A DNA stretch of 64,000 bases, taken from contig URBK01000015.1 in assembly GCA_900546065.1 (NCBI GenBank), positions 1-64,000 of the forward strand, in the 5' to 3' direction. The stretch comes from an uncultured Alistipes sp. GTDB lineage: Bacteria; Bacteroidota; Bacteroidia; Bacteroidales; Rikenellaceae. The translations under genes and the position numbers were made by a program. The first letter of the stretch is position 1; the number at the start of each line of letters is the position of its first letter. The notes below the pieces were generated by a model. That model saw only the letters and a list, made by a program, of their open reading frames with translations, did no database searches and had not been told where the DNA came from. Shown here piece after piece: positions 25,202 through 33,436 of this stretch.

Positions 25202-26767
25202 ATGAGTTGTTCTAAAAAACATATACCCGAAATGGGACGCGGCTTCTGTCTTTGCGACTGCGGCCCCGAACTCAAGGTCGAGCAGGTCGAGGGGTGCTTC
25301 AAGCTCCACGAGACGCCGTGGTTGGATCCATATCCCAACAACATACCCACCGACATATACGAGGTGCGCTTCAAGAATACGCGCCGCTCGTACTATCAGA
25401 ATGTCAACCACCTCAATCTCAAACGGGGCGATATCGTGGCCGTTGAGGCATCGCCCGGACACGACATAGGTATCGTATCGCTCACGGGCGACATGGTGGC
25501 CAAACAGATACGCCGCACGGGCTTCACCCCCTTCAACGGCGAGTACAAGAAGATATACCGCAAGGCAAAACCATACGACATCGAGCGCTGGCAGGAGGCT
25601 ATATCGCTCGAACACGACACCATGATACAGGCTCGCCAGATCGCGGCCGAGATGGGTCTCGACATGAAGATCGGCGACGTGGAGTATCAGGGTGACAAGA
25701 TAAAGGCCATATTCTACTACATAGCCGAGGGCCGTGTCGATTTCCGCGAGCTGATCAAGGTCTTCGCCGAGCGATTCCACATACGCATCGAGATGAAGCA
25801 GATCGGTGCGCGTCAGGAGGCGGGGCGCATAGGCGGCATCGGCGCCTGCGGACGCGAGTTGTGCTGTGCCTCGTGGGTTTCGAACTTCTCGAGCGTCACC
25901 ACCAACGCCGCACGTGTGCAGGACATATCGCTCAACCCGCAGAAGCTGGCTGGACAGTGCTCGAAGCTCAAGTGCTGCCTTATGTACGAGTACGACTCCT
26001 ATGCCGACGCGCGGCAGTCGATACCGCGTGTAAAGGATCCCCTTCAGGCCATCGACGGCGACTACTATCTTGTCAAGACCGACATTCTGGCCCACACCAT
26101 GACCTTCAGCAGCAGCAAGGATGCTATGGCCAACGTCGTGACCATACCCGTATCCCGCGTACGCGAGATCATCGCAGCCAACCGTGCCGGCAAGAAGGTC
26201 GACTCGATAGCCGACAAGGATGAGGCCCCGGTTATGGAGGAGCCCACGTTCCGTACGGGCGAGGACAGCATAACGCGTTTCGACAATCTCGGCAAGCGCC
26301 GCAAGAACCGTGGCCGCAAGGAGCAGCGGCGGCAGGAAAAGGCGCAGCCGGACAAAGTGCGCACGCAGGGCGACGAGAATACGCCTGCAAATGACGAACA
26401 GGCCAAGGGCGGCAACGCGGGCAACAATAACGGACGCAACCGTAACGAAAGGCGCAACCGACCCGCACGTGCCGAGCGACAGACAGTGAACGACACCGCC
26501 GACAGCGACAACAAGCAGCCGACACAGCGCGAGAACCGTTCCTCGGACGGAGAGTCTCCGCGACGCCGTGACGACAGACGCCGCAGCCGTCATGCACAGG
26601 GACAGCCGGGCACGCAGGGACAACAGGCCGGGCGCCGCACCGACAATCCGGACAACGGCAGCAACACAGACAAACCCGAACGCGAAAACGGTGCACCGCG
26701 GCGCAGAGAACGTCGCGAACGCAATGATGCCCGCAAGCAGCAGCCGCAAGGCAACAAGGAGGAGTAA
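25202..26767 (+). CDS. ricT: PSP1-domain protein, RicT/YaaT-like, with long basic tail
   Basis: Protein of 521 aa. Residues ~1-330 contain the PSP1 domain with the cysteine-rich GIGACGRELCCASW and QCSKLKCCLMYEYD segments that characterise RicT (YaaT), a protein linked in Bacillus to RNase Y function. The last ~190 residues are low-complexity and rich in Arg, Asn, Gln and Glu, so likely disordered and RNA-binding (inference). I chose the ATG at 25202; the upstream extension lies in the promoter-like AT-rich zone. It is followed by gldH (12 bp) and trmB in one operon. Confidence 0.88.
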   Translation: MSCSKKHIPEMGRGFCLCDCGPELKVEQVEGCFKLHETPWLDPYPNNIPTDIYEVRFKNTRRSYYQNVNHLNLKRGDIVAVEASPGHDIGIVSLTGDMVAKQIRRTGFTPFNGEYKKIYRKAKPYDIERWQEAISLEHDTMIQARQIAAEMGLDMKIGDVEYQGDKIKAIFYYIAEGRVDFRELIKVFAERFHIRIEMKQIGARQEAGRIGGIGACGRELCCASWVSNFSSVTTNAARVQDISLNPQKLAGQCSKLKCCLMYEYDSYADARQSIPRVKDPLQAIDGDYYLVKTDILAHTMTFSSSKDAMANVVTIPVSRVREIIAANRAGKKVDSIADKDEAPVMEEPTFRTGEDSITRFDNLGKRRKNRGRKEQRRQEKAQPDKVRTQGDENTPANDEQAKGGNAGNNNGRNRNERRNRPARAERQTVNDTADSDNKQPTQRENRSSDGESPRRRDDRRRSRHAQGQPGTQGQQAGRRTDNPDNGSNTDKPERENGAPRRRERRERNDARKQQPQGNKEE

Positions 26768-26779
26768 ACCGACACTCTT

Positions 26780-27247
26780 GTGTATAGCGCCAAACGACAT
26801 ATAAATATCCTCAGGCCGACACTCGCCGCCATATCCATGACTGCGTGTGTGGCATGCGGCATGGAGCCGTGCCGTGTGGCGATGGCCGATGTCGACAGCA
26901 GCCGATGGGATCAGCCAGTCACGGTGGCTTACGAGAATACCGACACAACGTCGCTCTACGACATGTCGGTTGTACTGCACGTATCGCCGCGATTCGACAT
27001 GGAGCACATATCGTTCGACATCGAGATACTCTCACCCGACTCGATGCGCATGCGCGAGCAGGTGGCACTCGCTGTTGTCGACAATGACACCGTATCGGCC
27101 GACGCATACGGCAAGGATGTGGAGGTGCCATACCGCCGCCGCGTACGTCTGAGCCGTAAAGGCGCCTATACCGTCACCCTTACGCCGAGTGAACCCGTTT
27201 CCGAAGTGGAGGCCGCCGGAGTGACATTTCAACCCGTAATACAATAG
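26780..27247 (+). CDS. gldH: GldH-like lipoprotein
   Basis: Lipoprotein of 155 aa with a basic N-region, a hydrophobic stretch and Cys residues near position 23-26 (MTACVACG), so lipidation is likely. The mature part, with SRWDQPVTVAYENTDT and later DSMRMREQVALAV, resembles GldH, known as a gliding-motility lipoprotein. The homologue is kept in non-gliding Bacteroidales, so motility is not implied. It starts with GTG, chosen because that start gives the complete signal peptide. The ricT-gldH order supports the assignment. Confidence 0.72.
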   Translation: MYSAKRHINILRPTLAAISMTACVACGMEPCRVAMADVDSSRWDQPVTVAYENTDTTSLYDMSVVLHVSPRFDMEHISFDIEILSPDSMRMREQVALAVVDNDTVSADAYGKDVEVPYRRRVRLSRKGAYTVTLTPSEPVSEVEAAGVTFQPVIQ

Positions 27248-27272
27248 ATCAAACAACAGAGAGAGCTTTGCC

Positions 27273-28016
27273 GTGGGAAAAGACAAACTGAAAAGATTCG
27301 CCGAGAATCTCACCTTCAAATGCCTCGTACAACCATCTTTCGAGGATATATTTCACAAGGATCATCCACTCAAGGGGCATTGGAACCGTGATTTCTTTGC
27401 CAACGACCGCCCCATCATACTCGAGCTCGGCTGCGGCAAGGGCGAATATACGATCGCACTGGCGGACCGGAATCCGCAATACAACTACATAGGTGTCGAC
27501 ATAAAGGGCGCCCGCATGTGGCGCGGTGCGAAGACGACAACCGAGCGAGGCATGGACAACGTCGGTTTCCTGCGCACGCGTATCGAGTTTATCGACTCGT
27601 TTTTTGCTGAGGGCGAGGTATCAGAGATATGGATCACCTTTCCCGACCCGCAACTAAAGACACGCCGCGCAAAGAAACGCCTCACATCGCCCCTATTCCT
27701 CGAATACTACGCTCGTTTCCTGCGTGAGGACGGGTGGATCAATCTCAAGACCGACTCGCAGCACCTGTATGAATATACGAACGAGGTGATACGTCGCTTC
27801 GGGTTGCCGTGCGAGGTTTCGAACCGAGACATATACGGTACGGGATATGCCGATGAGACACTTTCGGTCAAGACGGCATACGAGGCGCGCTTTCTGCAGA
27901 TGGGGCTTCCGATCACCTATACGCGCTTCTCGCTGGGCGGAAAACGCAACTTCGAGATGTTCGACTGGGAGGGCGACGAGAAGGCCGAAAAGGACAACGA
28001 AGAGGCCCGTAAATAG
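27273..28016 (+). CDS. trmB: tRNA (guanine-N7-)-methyltransferase
   Basis: SAM-dependent enzyme of 247 aa that methylates G46 of the tRNA variable loop. The SAM-binding ELGCGKGEYT is at residues ~50-59, NYIGVDIKGARMW follows near 70, and the catalytic-region ITFPDPQLKTRRAKKRL is near 122. The GTG start is supported by the preceding GAGAG and by the family N-terminus. It is the last gene of the ricT-gldH-trmB unit and is followed by a terminator. Confidence 0.93.
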   Translation: MGKDKLKRFAENLTFKCLVQPSFEDIFHKDHPLKGHWNRDFFANDRPIILELGCGKGEYTIALADRNPQYNYIGVDIKGARMWRGAKTTTERGMDNVGFLRTRIEFIDSFFAEGEVSEIWITFPDPQLKTRRAKKRLTSPLFLEYYARFLREDGWINLKTDSQHLYEYTNEVIRRFGLPCEVSNRDIYGTGYADETLSVKTAYEARFLQMGLPITYTRFSLGGKRNFEMFDWEGDEKAEKDNEEARK

Positions 28017-28110
28017 TTCTTGGGCAGATGCCGCATTGACGCGCCCCGCAAACATGATGGCAGAATGCCTGATGCCACCTTGGGCAATACAAATATCGGC
28101 AAACAACAAT

Positions 28111-28149
28111 CGAAGGCTTGTGCAAATACGACACAAGCCTTCGGTTTTT
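28111..28149 (+). terminator. Terminator of the ricT-gldH-trmB operon
   Basis: A 12-bp stem CGAAGGCTTGTG/CACAAGCCTTCG, a 9-nt loop and a GTTTTTA tail. Confidence 0.9.
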
Positions 28150-28170
28150 ATCGGCGAATAATATCAAAAG

Positions 28171-28204
28171 CAGCGGAGGAAATATTTCGATATTTCCTCC
28201 GCTG
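28171..28204 (-). terminator. Terminator of the manA transcript
   Basis: A 14-bp stem CAGCGGAGGAAATA/TATTTCCTCCGCTG with a 6-nt loop. The minus-strand tail CTTTTGATATT is moderately T-rich. It lies just after the manA stop. Confidence 0.8.
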
Positions 28205-28236
28205 CATAATTCGTCAAACAAGACTGTTTACAAGTG

Positions 28237-29223
28237 TTATTTTATATAGACCTCGAGCAGTTTGCCGTGTCCGTAAATTTCGACGCTGTCGGCCTCGGCG
28301 GGTATCATGACCAGATCGAGCGGCGAGAGGTGTTCGCAATTATCACCCATACGCACATCAGCCTCACCCTCGGCGCATATATAGAGGATGAACGAATCCA
28401 GATCGTCGCAATCACGCTCCACATGACCGTCCAACTCCACGAGACGCGTGGTAAAATACGGGCAGTCAACCAATGTCACGGGACGGTTCTTCTCGGCATG
28501 GTAGCGCATGTGGCACGAGGCTCCGTCACGCGCAAAGTCTATGGCATCGACAGCCAGAGCCGTATGAAGCTCGCGCGAATGCCCCTGCGCATCGACACGG
28601 TTCCAATCATATATGCGGTATGTGATGTCGGATGTCTGTTGTATCTCCACGACCTCGATACCTTTGCCCAACGCGTGTACCGTACCTGCCGGAATGAAAA
28701 ACACATCACCGGGCTCAACCTCCACACGGTTCAAAAGTTCGGGCAGACGGTCCTCGTTTACGGCTGCGATGTACTCCTCGCGCGTAATCGACGTATCCTT
28801 GAAACCCACGTACAACGCTGCACCGGGAGTACGGTTCACGACATACCACATCTCGGTCTTGCCGTATGAGTTATGGCGCTCGGCAGCAAGTTCGTCATCG
28901 GGATGCACCTGTACCGACAATACATCATGACAGTCGAGACTCTTGATCAGAAGAGGGAAAGTCAATCCGTAACGGTCGTAAATCTTGTCGCCTATGAGAT
29001 TGCCCATATATACCTCGATAATCTCCTCGAGGTTGTTGCGTTTCAGAAAGCCGTTGGCCACGACTGACACGTCCCCCGGAACGGCCGACAGTTCCCAGCT
29101 TTCGCCGTATGCCTTCGTCGGATCGACATGCTGCGCCTTGCCGGCCTTGGCCTTGGCAAGCAACTCGTGTCCGCCCCACAGTCTCTCCTTGAGGCGGGGA
29201 ATAAATCTTATCGGATATAACAT
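28237..29223 (-). CDS. manA: Mannose-6-phosphate isomerase, class I
   Basis: Zinc enzyme of 328 aa that interconverts fructose-6-phosphate and mannose-6-phosphate and so supplies GDP-mannose and GDP-fucose precursors. Cupin metal residues are visible in VQVHPDDELAAERHN (near residue 104) and KTEMWYVV, with the later PGDVFFIPAGTVHALG segment near 172. The short form is typical of Bacteroidetes. It lies 30 bp downstream of the cysteate-synthase-like gene on the same strand and probably shares its promoter. Confidence 0.92.
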   Translation of the reverse strand: MLYPIRFIPRLKERLWGGHELLAKAKAGKAQHVDPTKAYGESWELSAVPGDVSVVANGFLKRNNLEEIIEVYMGNLIGDKIYDRYGLTFPLLIKSLDCHDVLSVQVHPDDELAAERHNSYGKTEMWYVVNRTPGAALYVGFKDTSITREEYIAAVNEDRLPELLNRVEVEPGDVFFIPAGTVHALGKGIEVVEIQQTSDITYRIYDWNRVDAQGHSRELHTALAVDAIDFARDGASCHMRYHAEKNRPVTLVDCPYFTTRLVELDGHVERDCDDLDSFILYICAEGEADVRMGDNCEHLSPLDLVMIPAEADSVEIYGHGKLLEVYIK

Positions 29224-29253
29224 TGTCTCTGCAATTAAAACTATCGAAACACC

Positions 29254-30546
29254 TTAGTCGAACAGAGCCTCCACATCGGCTACGACCTTGTCGGCATCGA
29301 CATCGAGCGGGAAGATGCACGACGGCTCGAGATGTACAGGCTCATGTTCCTCACGGAAACGTTTCTCGCCGGCACCCGTGATGTTGAGCATGATGCATGC
29401 ATCGCGTGCGATCTTGCCGTCGGCCACCTGCTTTATGAGCGAAGCCAACGCCACACCCGCTGCAGGGTGTATATCTATGCCCTCCGTCTCCTCGAACAGA
29501 CGCAGCGCCTTGCGCACCTGAGCGTTCGTTGCCGTGAGCACATCGCCGTCCGTAGCCTTGAGCGCATCGTACAATCCGCCGCGCAGGCTGTAAGGCGGCT
29601 TGCGGTTCGACAACACCTTGGCATCTATGATCGACACGTCGCGGCGCGCCTTGTCGGCCTCGTACGGCAACATGTCGCGCGAGTCGGCCCGCCATGCATC
29701 GTACATGGGCACAAAGGGCGCATTCTGCGAAACCATAAGATGCATCATGTTGCTGCCGAAGCGTCCATCCTCTATAAGACGCATGTTTGCCTCCCATGCC
29801 GCGATGGCGCCGGTACCGCTGCCGACGGCTTGGAAATAATAGTCGGGGATGCGGCCTATGGTCGTGACGGCCGAGAGCACCGTAGTGCCCATACCGTCGC
29901 GGCGCGCCACATTCTTGGCCCCGCCCTCGGCATAGAATCGGGGCGACTTGAGCAGCATGTCACCCAGACGTATGGCATCGAAATAGTCGCCGCCGCGCTC
30001 ACACGCTATGAGTTTCACGCACGGAGCAAGCGGTTTGTCAAACCACATGGCCGAGAGGTTGTCGGCAGGCACCGACAACAACAGCCGGATGTTGTTCTCC
30101 GAGCATACCTTGGCAAATGCACGGGCCGTATTTCCGGCCGAGGCCACAACCAATATGCGGTCTTCATTCGGATCGGTACGTCCGCACACGCTGTACGCCT
30201 CGGTCTCCTTGAACGAGCAGGTAGTCATCGCGGCACCGCGCTCGGGATAGTATCCGTTGAGCGTGATGTAGAGGCTGTCGAGCCCCAGATGGCGCGCCAG
30301 ACCCTCACTGCGATAGGTGACGGGAGCAGCCGAGCCCTTCAACATGCGGTTGACGGGAAGCCAGTCGCAGAATTTATAGAGTCCGTAGCTGTCGTCCTTG
30401 ACCCCGAGCTGTTTCTTTGCGTAGATGGTTCTTATGAGCGAGGGTTCGGTGCAGGACTTATATTCGAGCGTCCAACCCGCATCGTCGAATTCGTGGCCCG
30501 TAGCCACACACTTGAGCGTATAAGCGGTAGGTGTGAAGTTCTCCAT
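29254..30546 (-). CDS. Cysteate synthase-like PLP enzyme (threonine-synthase family)
   Basis: Fold-type II PLP enzyme of 430 aa. The likely PLP lysine is K113 in TTCSFKETEAY, with the phosphate-binding SAGNTARAF near residue 136. Compared with what I recall of archaeal cysteate synthase, shared segments include NGYYPERGAAM, EGGAKNVARRDGMGT, PDYYFQAVGSGTGAI and NRKPPYSLRGGLYDAL. That enzyme makes L-cysteate from phosphoserine and sulfite. In Alistipes-type bacteria cysteate starts sulfonolipid (capnine) synthesis. Threonine synthase is the alternative call, but these segments favour cysteate synthase. It has its own promoter, with manA downstream. Confidence 0.8.
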   Translation of the reverse strand: MENFTPTAYTLKCVATGHEFDDAGWTLEYKSCTEPSLIRTIYAKKQLGVKDDSYGLYKFCDWLPVNRMLKGSAAPVTYRSEGLARHLGLDSLYITLNGYYPERGAAMTTCSFKETEAYSVCGRTDPNEDRILVVASAGNTARAFAKVCSENNIRLLLSVPADNLSAMWFDKPLAPCVKLIACERGGDYFDAIRLGDMLLKSPRFYAEGGAKNVARRDGMGTTVLSAVTTIGRIPDYYFQAVGSGTGAIAAWEANMRLIEDGRFGSNMMHLMVSQNAPFVPMYDAWRADSRDMLPYEADKARRDVSIIDAKVLSNRKPPYSLRGGLYDALKATDGDVLTATNAQVRKALRLFEETEGIDIHPAAGVALASLIKQVADGKIARDACIMLNITGAGEKRFREEHEPVHLEPSCIFPLDVDADKVVADVEALFD

Positions 30547-30580
30547 TATGGTATTTGCAGCATGAATTATTTACGGAGTG

Positions 30581-30588
30581 CAAATTTA
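30581..30588 (-). promoter_or_regulatory. -7 element of the cysteate-synthase-like gene
   Basis: The minus strand reads TAAATTTG, an exact match, 34 nt before the ATG at 30546. Confidence 0.5.
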
Positions 30589-30631
30589 ACGATTTCGGGG
30601 TAAATATACCACACATTAGCTTAGATTTTTG

Positions 30632-30639
30632 TACATTTG
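30632..30639 (+). promoter_or_regulatory. -7 element of the SGNH hydrolase gene
   Basis: TACATTTG, an exact match, 38 nt before the ATG at 30678. Confidence 0.5.
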
Positions 30640-30677
30640 TGATCACTGCACAACGACTACTACAATAAACCATACTT

Positions 30678-31391
30678 ATGAAACGCTTTTTTCTTTCTGT
30701 CGTATTGATTGCCACGGCCGTATGCGCCGCAGCACAACAAAAGGATTGGGCCAACTTCGGCCGTTACGCCGAGGCCAACGCCGCAATCGAACAATCTCCC
30801 GACGTAGTATTCATGGGCAACTCCATCACCGACAACTGGGCGCGCATGGATCCCGACTTCTTCGCCAAGAACAACTTCGTAGGGCGCGGCATCAGCGGCC
30901 AGACATCGTCCGAGATGCTCGTGCGCTTCCGCCGCGACGTGATCGACCTCAAGCCCGAGGCCGTAGTGATTCTCTCGGGCACCAATGATGTGGCCCAGAA
31001 CAACGGTTACATCTCGCCCGAAAACACGCTGGGCAATATAATCTCGATGTGCGAGCTGGCAAAGGCCCACGGCATCAAGGTCATCCTCTGCTCGATAACC
31101 CCCACATCGAAGTTCGGATGGCGGCCCGAAATCGAGCCCGCGCAGAAGATCCGCGACCTGAACAAGATGATCGAGGCGTACGCCAAGGCCAACAAGATCC
31201 ACTTCCTGAACTACTACCCTGCCCTGACCGACGAGAAGGGCGGCCTGCCACCCAAATGGAGCGGTGACACATGCCATCCCAACCTCGTATGCTACCGCAC
31301 GGTAATGGAGCCTATGGTATGCGATGCCGTGGCAAAGGTGCTCAAGAAGAAGCGCTCGGCAATGTTCGTAGCGCCCGCACCCGAACAATAA
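30678..31391 (+). CDS. Exported SGNH/GDSL-family hydrolase
   Basis: Secreted esterase-type protein of 237 aa with a signal peptide (cleavage after VCAAA-Q). The four SGNH blocks are present: the Ser in FMGNSITDNW (near residue 49), the Gly in RGISGQTS, the Asn in LSGTNDV (near 105) and Asp/His in SGDTCHPN (near 201). Relatives deacetylate platelet-activating factor or plant and host polysaccharides; the substrate is unknown. It has its own promoter and ends at a terminator. Confidence 0.88.
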   Translation: MKRFFLSVVLIATAVCAAAQQKDWANFGRYAEANAAIEQSPDVVFMGNSITDNWARMDPDFFAKNNFVGRGISGQTSSEMLVRFRRDVIDLKPEAVVILSGTNDVAQNNGYISPENTLGNIISMCELAKAHGIKVILCSITPTSKFGWRPEIEPAQKIRDLNKMIEAYAKANKIHFLNYYPALTDEKGGLPPKWSGDTCHPNLVCYRTVMEPMVCDAVAKVLKKKRSAMFVAPAPEQ

Positions 31392-31412
31392 AGGCTCCTG
31401 CGCAGCACAAAT

Positions 31413-31455
31413 AATTATCGGCCGCAATCCCTGACGGATTACGGCCGATAATTTT
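31413..31455. terminator. Terminator between convergent genes
   Basis: A 12-bp outer stem AATTATCGGCCG/CGGCCGATAATT with a further 5-bp inner stem, followed by TTTTATG. Confidence 0.88.
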
Positions 31456-31499
31456 ATGTGTGTATGTATAGTCTGAGTCCGACGCTCACGTCGCAAAGA

Positions 31500-31847
31500 C
31501 TATTTCCGACGGAATGTCGATGTTGTGCCGCCACGCTCGACAACCAGATTGTCCGAATCGACCTTCACGATGCGCAACGTATCGGTGAATTGCAACGTCT
31601 GTCCGTTGCCTATGCTCTGCCCCGTCAGCACCAAACAATCACCCTTACGGCTCCATGTCTCATATTTGAGGGTGGCCATATTGACCGACTCGGCACGTCC
31701 GCCCTTTTCAAGCGTGAAACCCTGCTCTCCATCCATCCCGGGGATGGGCTCAACCCACGTACCTTCGACTGCGGCACCACCGCACGATGCGAGTACGAAG
31801 GTCATAACGGCCGCCGCACCTGCGAAAAACATCTTTCCTTTCTTCAT
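31500..31847 (-). CDS. Lipocalin-like lipoprotein
   Basis: Lipoprotein of 115 aa with a clear lipobox (VLASC, Cys22). The mature part matches the small Bacteroidetes lipocalin-like family: EGTWVEPIPGMDG, then ATLKYETWSRKGD, then TGQSIGNGQTLQFTDTL. It probably forms a small beta-barrel or sandwich that binds a hydrophobic ligand; the ligand is unknown. It lies 47 bp downstream of another lipoprotein gene and is likely in the same transcript. Confidence 0.8.
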   Translation of the reverse strand: MKKGKMFFAGAAAVMTFVLASCGGAAVEGTWVEPIPGMDGEQGFTLEKGGRAESVNMATLKYETWSRKGDCLVLTGQSIGNGQTLQFTDTLRIVKVDSDNLVVERGGTTSTFRRK

Positions 31848-31894
31848 AAGACAGTTTTTATTAGAATGTTTATATGGTTAAAGAATAACCACGG

Positions 31895-32296
31895 TTAATA
31901 TTTTCTCACAGACACAACACGCCGCACCCAATATACACCCGCATATTCGGCCGCAAACCCCTCGTCGCTGTATCCGCGCGGCTCGACCTCGAGTTCGGCA
32001 TACACCGTACCGCCGACCTTAGCCTTGTCGCCCGTCACCTCCGTATATCGGGGTATCAAGTCCCCGCTCTTGTCGACAACCCAATACTCCACGCTGTCAC
32101 CTTCGGCCGTGAACGACCGCACCTCATGGGCTATGGTCAGACGCCCGCGCACCGTAACGACCGAATCACCAGCCGGTGCCTCCACACTCTCTCCATTTTC
32201 CGCCCCGACTGTCGTAGAACGGTGTCCGCACCCGAAGCATCCGAACGCAGCAAGCGCCACGAATGCCGATATTCCGAATCCACGTAATTTGTCCAT
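31895..32296 (-). CDS. NlpE-related small lipoprotein
   Basis: Predicted lipoprotein of 133 aa, with a hydrophobic N-terminus ending in CFGCGH (Cys near position 23). The single mature domain has VRGRLTIAHEVRSFTAEGD, EYWVVDKSGDLIPRYTEV and DEGFAAEYAGVYWVRRVV, resembling the second domain of Bacteroidetes NlpE/copper-resistance-like lipoproteins; the usual first domain is absent. I chose the ATG at 32296 because it starts the signal peptide and sits 36 nt from a -7 element. The function is unknown. Confidence 0.6.
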   Translation of the reverse strand: MDKLRGFGISAFVALAAFGCFGCGHRSTTVGAENGESVEAPAGDSVVTVRGRLTIAHEVRSFTAEGDSVEYWVVDKSGDLIPRYTEVTGDKAKVGGTVYAELEVEPRGYSDEGFAAEYAGVYWVRRVVSVRKY

Positions 32297-32332
32297 AGTC
32301 CTGTTCGCTTTTATCGGTGTATGTTTCAGCGG

Positions 32333-32340
32333 CAAATATA
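32333..32340 (-). promoter_or_regulatory. -7 element overlapping the upstream terminator tail
   Basis: The minus strand reads TATATTTG, an exact match, 36 nt before the NlpE-related lipoprotein ATG. It directly continues the T-rich tail of the dus terminator. Confidence 0.55.
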
Positions 32341-32348
32341 TAAAAAGA

Positions 32349-32374
32349 CGGCCGAAACAAAAATATTTCGGCCG
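32349..32374 (-). terminator. Terminator of the CNNM-dus transcript
   Basis: A 9-bp GC-rich stem CGGCCGAAA/TTTCGGCCG with an 8-nt loop, followed on the minus strand by TCTTTTTATATA. Confidence 0.88.
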
Positions 32375-32413
32375 CATATTGACTCTCGGCGTTCACACAC
32401 GCCACCCGCCACA

Positions 32414-33436
32414 TCATATATCGTGTGCCAGCGGCGGCGGCACGGCCGCTCCCATATCGCAGTCGCCCCAACGCTCGGCAATCGAATCTATGACATCCAT
32501 CAGCTCGGCTGGGTCGTTCAACGTCACCAACTTCAAGCGTGTAGACTTGAAATCCGGCAACCCCTTGAAGTAGTTAGACAGATGGCGCCGCATCTCCAGC
32601 ACCCCGACACGCTCGCCCTTGATCTCGATCGACTTGGCGAGATGCTCCTTGGCTATGGCCACACGCTCCACGACCGAGGGCTGCGGCATAACTTCACCCG
32701 TAGCCATGAAGTGCTTCACCTCTCGGAATATCCACGGGCGGCCATACGTCGCCCGGCCGATCATCACACCGTCCACGCCGTATCGGTCGAACATCTCCTT
32801 GGCCTTGGGGCCCGAATCGACGTCACCGTTGCCGACCACGGGAATCTCCATGTCAGGATGGTGTTTCACCTCGCCTATAAGCGTCCAGTCGGCCTCGCCG
32901 CGATACATCTGCGCACGCGTGCGCCCATGTATGGTAATGGAGGCGATACCCACATCCTGCAGACGTAGGGCTATCTCGACGATATTCTTCGAATCCTCGT
33001 CCCACCCCAGACGCGTCTTCACCGTGACGGGTGTGTGGACGGCCTCGACGATGCGGCGCGTCATCTCCACCATCGTCGGCACGTCGCGCATCATGCCCGA
33101 GCCGGCGCCGCGACCCGCAATCTTACGCACCGGGCAGCCGAAGTTTATGTCGATAAAGTCGGGAGAGGCACTCTCTGCGATACGCGCCGCCTCGACCATA
33201 GGTTCGATAAGATGTCCGTATATCTGTATGCCCACTGGACGTTCGGCATCATCTATGCGCAGCTTGGCGCGCGACTTCCACGCGTCGCGTATCAACCCGT
33301 CGCACGAGATGAACTCCGTGGTAACGACGTCGGCACCGAAGCGCTTGCACATATATCGGAACGACGGGTCGGTCACATCCTCCATCGGCGCCAGAAACAG
33401 CGGCTGCGGCCCCAGATCAATGTCAGCTATTTTCAT
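32414..33436 (-). CDS. dusB: tRNA-dihydrouridine synthase
   Basis: Flavoenzyme of 340 aa that reduces uridines in tRNA D-loops. The TIM-barrel N-terminus LFLAPMEDVTDPSFR (near residues 13-27), the catalytic Cys in INFGCPVRKI (near 100) and the FMN-binding GNGDVDSG and GVMIGRATYGRPW segments are clear. The DusB subtype is the likely one for Bacteroidetes. The start overlaps the end of the CNNM-type gene by 14 bp, so the two are translationally linked. Confidence 0.9.
   Translation of the reverse strand: MKIADIDLGPQPLFLAPMEDVTDPSFRYMCKRFGADVVTTEFISCDGLIRDAWKSRAKLRIDDAERPVGIQIYGHLIEPMVEAARIAESASPDFIDINFGCPVRKIAGRGAGSGMMRDVPTMVEMTRRIVEAVHTPVTVKTRLGWDEDSKNIVEIALRLQDVGIASITIHGRTRAQMYRGEADWTLIGEVKHHPDMEIPVVGNGDVDSGPKAKEMFDRYGVDGVMIGRATYGRPWIFREVKHFMATGEVMPQPSVVERVAIAKEHLAKSIEIKGERVGVLEMRRHLSNYFKGLPDFKSTRLKLVTLNDPAELMDVIDSIAERWGDCDMGAAVPPPLAHDI

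Noticed and set aside
25172..27007. Open frame of about 611 codons antisense to ricT and gldH
   Set aside because: It is an antisense shadow. The plus strand has the conserved PSP1 cysteine segments.
26780..27247. Gliding motility or type IX secretion locus
   Set aside because: Only a GldH-like lipoprotein is present. No gldK-N or spr genes accompany it, and the homologue is common in non-gliding Bacteroidales.
29254..30546. Plain threonine synthase annotation
   Set aside because: The fold is the same, but several family-specific segments fit cysteate synthase better. Threonine synthase is kept as the alternative.
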